Both the position numbers and the translations under genes were made by a program. A stretch of 42,447 nucleotides of DNA. Origin: Leptolyngbyaceae cyanobacterium M33_DOE_097. GTDB taxonomy: Bacteria > Cyanobacteriota > Cyanobacteriia > Leptolyngbyales > Leptolyngbyaceae. Within the stretch, counting starts at the first letter, position 1. Each line of letters begins with the position of its first letter. Shown one piece after another: positions 35,601 to 42,447 of this stretch. The stretch lies in the NCBI GenBank assembly GCA_015296075.1, contig DVDV01000250.1:1-42447 (forward strand), read 5' to 3'. Below the pieces are notes generated by a model. That model searched no databases. It was not told the origin of the DNA and worked only from the letters and a program-made list of their open reading frames with translations.

Positions 35601-36529
35601 ACGGGAATGTTGTTTAAAAAGGCTTGCAGGCGGCTCTCACTCTCAACTAAAGCTGCCTCAATCTGCTTGCGATCGGAAATATCGGTGATGAAACCTTCTA
35701 AGCCAATTGGCTGATTTTGCGCATCATAAATCGCTCGTCCTTTTTCCCAAAACCACTTCTCCTCACCATTTTTGGCGATGACTCGATACTCCACCACGTA
35801 GGAGGATTGTTGCTGAATTGACTGGTGAATAGCGGCTAAGACTTTTGGGAGGTCGTCAGGGTGCGTAATTTGGTTATACGTGCGCGATCGCTGTTGGCCT
35901 GCCAATTCGTCAGGGTGGTAGCCCGTCAGTTCGTAACAGCCATCGCTGAGGTAAATCATCGACCACTCAGCGTCGTTACTACAGCGGAAGACGATCCCTG
36001 GCAGGGTGTTAATTAAGGTCGCAAGTTGCTCAGGCTCACTCAGCGTTGTCTGAACGTGCTCGGGCAAAGGCTCCCTTAAAACCGCTAAGGAATGAGTGAT
36101 TGCTAACCCAACACCACGAAACTCCTCACAGGGGCGAGTTGGCTGGCAAATACCGATTAAATATTGTGTTTGGCTCTTTTTTTCGAGGGGCAACAAGAGC
36201 ATCTGTAACTCTGGAAGAGATAGAGGTGCGCAACTCTCTTTGATTACAGAGACACAAGGTTTTTGTGTGCTGAGGCACTGGTGTACAGCCAGCGCGATCT
36301 CGCCATACCGATCAGTCGGGAGTATGTCTCGGAGCGATCGCTGTAAACTGTCTGTCTCCGTCGCACCAATTAAAAGCCTTAAAGTCTCCCCATTAGCTGC
36401 CAAGATTTTTAGTGTTGTTTCAGGCGGTTGGGTTAACCGAGTTGAGGCTGACTCAACAGCTAAAACAAAACTACTTTGCAGTGCCGACTCCAGGATGATT
36501 TGGAATAAAGAACTGTATCGATAATTCAC
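32657..36529 (-). CDS. PAS-GAF-GGDEF-EAL c-di-GMP signalling protein
   Basis: The 1290-residue cytoplasmic protein has an unassigned N-terminal PAS-like part (1-160), four PAS/PAC units (about 165-290, 295-415, 420-540, 545-670), a phytochrome-type GAF domain (about 675-855), a GGDEF domain and an EAL domain. The cyclase motif GGDEF (936-940) is intact, with the inhibitory RxxD site five residues before it (Arg927-Asp930). The phosphodiesterase motif EALLRW (Glu1064) and DDFGTGYSS are intact. It could therefore make or break c-di-GMP depending on signal. No chromophore cysteine can be assigned with confidence in the GAF. The start is GTG at 36529, with no clear ribosome site and no early in-frame ATG. 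No membrane segment was seen. Confidence 0.93.
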   Translation of the reverse strand: MNYRYSSLFQIILESALQSSFVLAVESASTRLTQPPETTLKILAANGETLRLLIGATETDSLQRSLRDILPTDRYGEIALAVHQCLSTQKPCVSVIKESCAPLSLPELQMLLLPLEKKSQTQYLIGICQPTRPCEEFRGVGLAITHSLAVLREPLPEHVQTTLSEPEQLATLINTLPGIVFRCSNDAEWSMIYLSDGCYELTGYHPDELAGQQRSRTYNQITHPDDLPKVLAAIHQSIQQQSSYVVEYRVIAKNGEEKWFWEKGRAIYDAQNQPIGLEGFITDISDRKQIEAALVESESRLQAFLNNIPVTAYIKDLDGHFMYVNRALATLLQATPEELLGKRCYEFVAPDVAEESQQNDLQVIREKKLSRFDERIDSADGSRVYLATKFPLFDSQGEIYALGGIAIDISERKQAEDALRQSEQRYQDLYNSAPDMYFSISSDGMITSVNECGAKALGYTKAEMLGMKVLELVYPDDRLLVQRRMESIFAERQLRSHLEFRKVCRDGSILWVSEQTQLTLDSSNYPLELRIICRDISEYRQAQDALERAEAKFRSIFENAVEGIFQTTPDGCYITANPMLAKIYGYNSPEELLEKLTNIEHQLYVKAGRRQEFLNLMHQNDTVWGFESEIYQKDGNVIWISENARTIRDETGELIGFEGTVEDITVRKCAEAELRQRDNLLEGVAEATQYLLTETDFDIAIARALQTLGEAVKVDRVYIYENHPHSQTGELAMSMRYEWVRESIMPTIHQEHWQNQPYSAYGMTRWYETLSAGRSLSGLTCEFPIAEQELLKRDNIQSILMVPILMDEQFWGYIGFDECGSDRIWTKNEQSILIAMAASISGAIKRQEAEAMIRYQAFHDLLTDLPNRTLFSDRLRLALAHAQRNETNLAVMFLDLDRFKTINDTLGHPVGDQLLQAVAKRLSGCLREGDTVSRWGGDEFTLLLPQITSAEDIAKAAQRIIEALRPAFLLAGHELYISSSIGIAIYPYDGIDAQTLLKNADAALYRVKERGRNAFQFYTPAMNSRASELLVLENSLHHALAREQFLLYFQPQLNVITGQITRMEALLRWQHPELGFVAPSEFIAIAEETGLIIPIGEWVLRMACQQYAEWKKAGIAPQRIAVNLSARQFRENQLIETITQVLAENQVSPDCLELEITETTAMQDIEFTRIMLQSLRHMGIHISIDDFGTGYSSLGYLKKFPLDTIKIDRSFIHELTLDRNDAAIVSAVIALGKGLGLSVVAEGVETEEQAEHLRSLDCFEMQGYLFSRPLAAHAAMEFLRSHAYQPQTLS

Positions 36530-38697
<2,168 letters not shown>

Positions 38698-38747
38698 CTC
38701 ACGCGCTCTCCTGTTTTCTTGTTGAGAGTTCGCTTCGCGCGATCGCA

Positions 38748-38781
38748 AAAATCCCCAGGTTCTTTAAAATCTGGGGATTTT
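38748..38781 (+). terminator. intrinsic terminator of eno
   Basis: AAAATCCCCAG (38748-38758) is the perfect reverse complement of CTGGGGATTTT (38771-38781), with a 12-base loop, 50 bases after the eno stop. The right arm ends in T residues. It is the clearest terminator in the window. Confidence 0.7.
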
Positions 38782-38806
38782 AGTTACTTAAACCACTTCA
38801 CCCTAA

Positions 38807-39058
38807 AGGGGATGCCAATTTAAGTGATAAATGCGATACATCAGATCCCCCTGTCTCCGGCATCCCCTGGGCAAGAGCGACTGAGGGGGATCGATTTGGG
38901 GGCATTGATGAGTGTAGATATGGTTTTGGATAAGCATCCCTATGTTAGGGGCGTTTCGCGTTCGCGTAGCGGCTCCATCGGAGAACGCCCTTACGGAATT
39001 CATATGCCTGCTCAGCAACGCCGTTTGGGGCATTGGTCTGTCATCAGGTCCGTTTCGT
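38807..39058. repeat. cluster of dispersed inverted repeats between eno and the stress gene
   Basis: Nested inverted repeats are visible: AGGGGATGCC (38807-38816) with GGCATCCCCT (38859-38868), and GATCCCCCT (38844-38852) with AGGGGGATC (38884-38892). A second unit has arms GGGCGTT (38949-38955) and AACGCCC (38984-38990) around TTCGCGTAGCGGCTCC, a word set common in cyanobacterial intergenic repeats. GACTGAGGGGGATCG at 38879-38893 also occurs at 4415-4429. No gene is supported here. Confidence 0.6.
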
Positions 39059-39589
39059 TTACTGAGCGGCTGCCAAATCTTTTTCCGCCGAGGTTGCTTC
39101 TGGTTCGTGAATATGACCTTGAATCGTTAGCACTGAGCAGCGGGCATGGTGCAGCACATAATTGCTCACACTGCCTAAAAACAGTTCCGCTAACCCGGTG
39201 CGTCCCCGCCGACCCACCACGATCAGGTCAGCATTCCAGCTTTCAGCGATGCGGCAAACCACCTCACCTGGGTCACCGACATTTTGGGTGAATTCGGTTT
39301 CAACACCCGCCGCGATCGCCTGGTTTGCTAGAGACTTCAGGAGTTCTAGCCCTTCTCGCTCAAAAATTTCCCATTGGCGAGCATAAGCTTTGACCGCTTC
39401 AGTATGGAGGGAGGTGTAGAGACTATCGGCTCCCGGATAAATTGGTGAAGGATACCCATCATCAACGGGTGAAAGAACATGCACCAGCATGAGTCTGGCA
39501 TTGTTTTGCTTCGCGAGAGAGACCGACTCGGCAAAAACGTTGCGGCTAACACCAGAGCTATCAAGTGCGACAAGAATTTTACTAAACAT
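39059..39589 (-). CDS. universal stress protein (UspA family, ATP-binding type)
   Basis: The 176-residue cytoplasmic protein starts with KILVALDSSGVSRNVF and ends with the nucleotide-binding pattern VVGRRGRTGLAELFLGSVSN followed by LHHARCSVLTIQ, matching G-2x-G-9x-G(S/T), so it probably binds ATP. A stretch of about 25 residues after the first strand is longer than in short UspA proteins. GGAGG lies five bases before the ATG, a strong ribosome site. It is 175 bp downstream of ppsA on the same strand, with an inverted repeat between them. Such proteins adjust metabolism or survival under stress; the target is unknown. Confidence 0.93.
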   Translation of the reverse strand: MFSKILVALDSSGVSRNVFAESVSLAKQNNARLMLVHVLSPVDDGYPSPIYPGADSLYTSLHTEAVKAYARQWEIFEREGLELLKSLANQAIAAGVETEFTQNVGDPGEVVCRIAESWNADLIVVGRRGRTGLAELFLGSVSNYVLHHARCSVLTIQGHIHEPEATSAEKDLAAAQ

Positions 39590-39716
39590 ATCAACCTCCG
39601 TTGGAATTAGGAAGAAGTCTCAGAGAAAGAATGAAGATTTAGTAACGTAGCAATCAGTGATTCGCTTGGATGAACTTGGTGCGATCATTGATTAGACAAA
39701 TCATAGAGGGCAAATT

Positions 39717-39755
39717 GGCAAAGTTATCGATTGTAAAACAATTAATTACTTTGCC
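39717..39755 (-). terminator. inverted repeat just after ppsA
   Basis: GGCAAAGT (39717-39724) pairs perfectly with ACTTTGCC (39748-39755), and inside it ATTGT pairs with ACAAT (39730-39742). It begins ten bases past the ppsA stop. It may end or stabilise the ppsA transcript, or act as an operator for the stress gene; no T-tract follows. Confidence 0.4.
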
Positions 39756-39764
39756 ACGGAATCA

Positions 39765-42206
39765 TCATTCACCCCCTTCTGCTTTGGCAATTTCTAGCAT
39801 GGTTTTTAACACCGAATCAGGATTCAAACTAATTGAATCAATCCCCTGTTCGACTAGAAAGCGGGCAAACTCAGGGTAGTCACTGGGCGCCTGACCACAG
39901 ATGCCGATTTTACGATCGCACGCTTTAGCAGTGGCGATCGCGTGGCTCACCATTCGCTTTACAGCCAGATTGCGCTCATCAAATAAGTGAGCAATTTGAG
40001 CCGAATCGCGATCGAGGCCAAGTGTCAGTTGCGTCAGGTCGTTTGAGCCAATCGAGAAACCATCAAAAACCTGGCTAAATTCATCCGCCAGCATCACATT
40101 ACTGGGTAGCTCGCACATGACGTAGACCTGTAGGCCATTCTCGCCTTTAACCAGACCATGTTTTGCCATCTCGGTTAGGACTTGTCTGCCCTCATCCGGT
40201 GTGCGGCAAAACGGAATCATGAGAACTACATTCGTTAAGCCCATTACTTCGCGCACACGCTTCATGGCTTCACACTCTAGGGCAAAGCCCTCGGCATAGC
40301 GTGGGTCGTAGTAACGCGAGGCTCCACGCCAACCAATCATCGGGTTTTCTTCATGCGGTTCAAACGGGCGTCCGCCCAGCAGGTTGGCATATTCGTTGCT
40401 CTTAAAGTCTGACATCCGCACAATCACTGGTTTGGGGTAAAACGCAGCCGCGATCGCCCCGACTCCCTGCGCTAACCGATCCACAAAATAATCAGCTTTG
40501 CTTGTATGCAGTTTTGTCATCTGCTCAATCTTTTCGCGGGCTGTTTCATCGTGCAACTGATCAAAGTGCAGCAACGCCATCGGATGCACCTGAATCTGAT
40601 TTGCAATGATGAATTCTAGCCGTGCCAAACCCACCCCATCATTAGGGATTGCCGCTAAGCGAAACGCCTCTTCAGGATTGCCCACATTCATCAAGATCTG
40701 CGTGCGCGTGCGGGGCAGATTATCAATTCGAATCTCTGTTATCTTGAAAGGCAAAATTCCGGCATAGATGCGCCCTTCTTCACCCTCACAACAAGAGACC
40801 GTCACCTCCTCCCCTGTTTGAATTACATCCGTTGCATCTTCGCAGCCCACGATCGCCGGAATGCCCAACTCCCGCGCAATAATCGCCGCATGGCAGGTGC
40901 GTCCTCCCTGGTTCGTGACAATTGCACTCGCCTTCTTCATGATGGGCTCCCAGTCGGGGTCGGTGCGAGTTGTTACCAATACTTCCCCTTCACGGAATAG
41001 CTCGATTTGGTGTGCATCCAGAATGACGCGAGCTCTGCCCTGCCCCACGCTATCGCCCACGCTCCGCCCTGTTGTCAAAATTTCGCTGTGTTCTTGCAAC
41101 GCGTAACTACGCAAGACATTCTCAGCTTTTTGAGAATGCACCGTCTCAGGCCGGGCTTGCACGATAAATAGCTCGCCTGTCATTCCATCTTTCGCCCACT
41201 CAATATCCATCGGGGTCGGTTGTCCCCGAATTTGGGAGTAGTGATCTTCAATGACACAGGCCCAACGCGCTAGTTGTAGGACTTCATCATCATTAATGGC
41301 AAAGCGTTCTCGCATGCGCGGCTTGACGGGCATATTCTTAGTTAGTTTAGAGCCGCCCACGTCGTAGACCATCTTGAGTTCCTTAGTGCCCAGGCGTTTT
41401 TTCACCAATGGTCGAAAGCCCTGCTTCAGCGTTGGCTTAAACACCAAAAACTCATCCGGGTTGACTGCCCCCTGCACCACGTTTTCGCCTAAACCGTAGG
41501 CGGCGGTGATTAGTGTGACATCCTTAAAGCCCGTCTCGGTATCAATCGAGAACATCACCCCCGACGCCGCTAAGTCCGATCTCACCATCTTTTGCACACC
41601 GACTGACAGCGCGACATTAAAGTGGTCAAAGCCCTTAATTTGGCGATAAGAGATCGCGCGATCGGTAAAGATAGAAGCAAAACACTTATGGCACGCTTCT
41701 AGCACCCCCTGCACCCCCTGCACATTTAGGTACGTCTCTTGCTGACCTGCAAAGCTGGCATCGGGGAGGTCTTCTGCTGTGGCACTAGAGCGAATGGCAA
41801 CATCTGTATCCGCTCCATAGGTTTCACACAGTTGCGTGTAAGCTTGCGCGATCGCGGTCTGTAGATCGTTTGGAAACGGCGTTTGCAGCATCAGTGACCG
41901 TGCCTGTTTCCCGACCTGTCGCAGTTGGTTAACATCTTCAACATCTAAGCCCTCAAACAGTTGGCGCAATTGTTCTTCTAGCCCTGCGGCTTCAATAAAA
42001 TGGCGATACGCATGTGCAGTTGTTGCAAAACCATTCGGAACATTGACTCCCTGTTCTACTAAATTTTGGATCATTTCACCGAGGGACGCATTTTTGCCCC
42101 CTACGATTGAAACGTCGGCCATGCCAACATCATTTAGTTGTAGAACAAGAGCCTGATGTTTCTCAGTTGTGAAATCCACAGCGTGTGTAGCGGTTGTCTC
42201 CAGCAT
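39765..42206 (-). CDS. ppsA: phosphoenolpyruvate synthase (pyruvate, water dikinase)
   Basis: The enzyme makes phosphoenolpyruvate, AMP and phosphate from pyruvate and ATP. I choose the ATG at 42206 because AAGGGAG lies five bases before it; an in-frame ATG at 42236 would add ten residues. The 813-residue protein has the ATP-grasp N-terminal domain (VGGKNASLGEM, IRSSATAEDLPDASFAGQQE), the swivelling phosphohistidine domain with His439 in GGRTCHAAIIAREL, and the C-terminal PEP/pyruvate barrel (MIPFCRTPDEG, CGQAPSDYPEFARFLVEQGI). All three domains look complete. Gluconeogenic flux from pyruvate would feed the nearby enolase and ppc. Confidence 0.95.
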   Translation of the reverse strand: MLETTATHAVDFTTEKHQALVLQLNDVGMADVSIVGGKNASLGEMIQNLVEQGVNVPNGFATTAHAYRHFIEAAGLEEQLRQLFEGLDVEDVNQLRQVGKQARSLMLQTPFPNDLQTAIAQAYTQLCETYGADTDVAIRSSATAEDLPDASFAGQQETYLNVQGVQGVLEACHKCFASIFTDRAISYRQIKGFDHFNVALSVGVQKMVRSDLAASGVMFSIDTETGFKDVTLITAAYGLGENVVQGAVNPDEFLVFKPTLKQGFRPLVKKRLGTKELKMVYDVGGSKLTKNMPVKPRMRERFAINDDEVLQLARWACVIEDHYSQIRGQPTPMDIEWAKDGMTGELFIVQARPETVHSQKAENVLRSYALQEHSEILTTGRSVGDSVGQGRARVILDAHQIELFREGEVLVTTRTDPDWEPIMKKASAIVTNQGGRTCHAAIIARELGIPAIVGCEDATDVIQTGEEVTVSCCEGEEGRIYAGILPFKITEIRIDNLPRTRTQILMNVGNPEEAFRLAAIPNDGVGLARLEFIIANQIQVHPMALLHFDQLHDETAREKIEQMTKLHTSKADYFVDRLAQGVGAIAAAFYPKPVIVRMSDFKSNEYANLLGGRPFEPHEENPMIGWRGASRYYDPRYAEGFALECEAMKRVREVMGLTNVVLMIPFCRTPDEGRQVLTEMAKHGLVKGENGLQVYVMCELPSNVMLADEFSQVFDGFSIGSNDLTQLTLGLDRDSAQIAHLFDERNLAVKRMVSHAIATAKACDRKIGICGQAPSDYPEFARFLVEQGIDSISLNPDSVLKTMLEIAKAEGGE

Positions 42207-42367
42207 GGATTCTCCCTTAACTTTACTTAAGGCCATTCATCAAGGTCATCAGAAGCATGATGCGATCGCTTCCCACATCAACCTCCCCACTTCTTTTGTA
42301 GCGAAATTAACCAAAAATATTTGGGATCAGCAATGAAAAGAAAACTTTAGTCATCAAATATTCTCCA

Positions 42368-42447
42368 CCCCCCAACTCCCTCACTCCCCCCACCCCCCAA
42401 CTCCCAATTCCCCCTCTCCCCCCCAACTCCCTCACTCCCCCCACCCC
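42368..42447. repeat. C-rich tandem-type repeat at window edge
   Basis: A 29-base C-rich unit containing AACTCCCTCACTCC is present exactly at 42368-42396 and again at 42419-42447, where the window ends. The 22 bases between are a looser variant (CCCAACTCCCAATTCC). It lies upstream of ppsA beyond its promoter. The array may continue outside the window. Confidence 0.7.

Noticed and set aside
38824-39291. 155-codon plus-strand frame after eno
   Set aside because: It reads through dispersed inverted repeats and into the universal stress gene on the other strand.

Overview
The window reads as chromosomal DNA of a cyanobacterium, most likely a filamentous, Leptolyngbya-like one. The evidence is the very frequent HIP1 octamer GCGATCGC, a long cyanobacterial phosphoenolpyruvate carboxylase, and families that are largely cyanobacterial in this combination (DUF928, CHASE2 cyclase, CHAT-TPR, DUF4912, IS630-type elements, GC-rich interspersed palindromes). 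The genus is inference; no rRNA or tRNA gene was found.

Layout. 1-662: broken-off 5' end of an IS630-type transposase, a MITE-like repeat and a long inverted repeat. 663-4301: a small membrane protein, then ppc. 4495-8926 (minus strand): a half-size ABC exporter, an ExoD-like protein, a DedA protein and a secreted seven-bladed WD40 protein. 9077-13138: a HAD sugar phosphatase, a DUF218/ElyC-type membrane protein and a large U32 Fe-S protein; the last two overlap at their 3' ends. 13204-16341 (minus strand): a sugar ABC uptake operon (binding protein and two permeases) without its ATPase.

16678-26143 is the most intriguing block. A two-partner-secretion outer-membrane transporter (TpsB) lies divergent from an exported CHAT-TPR caspase-like protein. 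These are followed by exported DUF928 and FecR proteins, a small UBP-type zinc finger and a CHASE2 sensor class III adenylate cyclase. The divergent promoter holds a perfect 19-bp tandem repeat with a GTTCTCA core; a related GTTCTCGTGAA word recurs before the DUF928 and FecR genes. Inverted copies of a GC-rich interspersed repeat lie just outside both ends. No TpsA exoprotein gene is present.

26498-36529: a PutA-type bifunctional proline catabolic enzyme; an unusual chimera of a PstS-like periplasmic domain, a transmembrane helix and DUF4912, interrupted by a 172-residue Met/Gly/Ser repeat; a second copy of the MITE-like repeat; and a 1290-residue PAS-GAF-GGDEF-EAL protein. 36530-42447: an 890-bp non-coding stretch, an enolase of non-standard sequence, a universal stress protein and PEP synthase, ending in a C-rich repeat.

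Metabolically, ppc, eno and ppsA all act on phosphoenolpyruvate. Two second-messenger enzymes (cAMP, c-di-GMP) and several exported proteins point to envelope and surface sensing. Start codons were revised where a Shine-Dalgarno sequence or signal peptide decided (DedA, PpsA, DUF4912 chimera).
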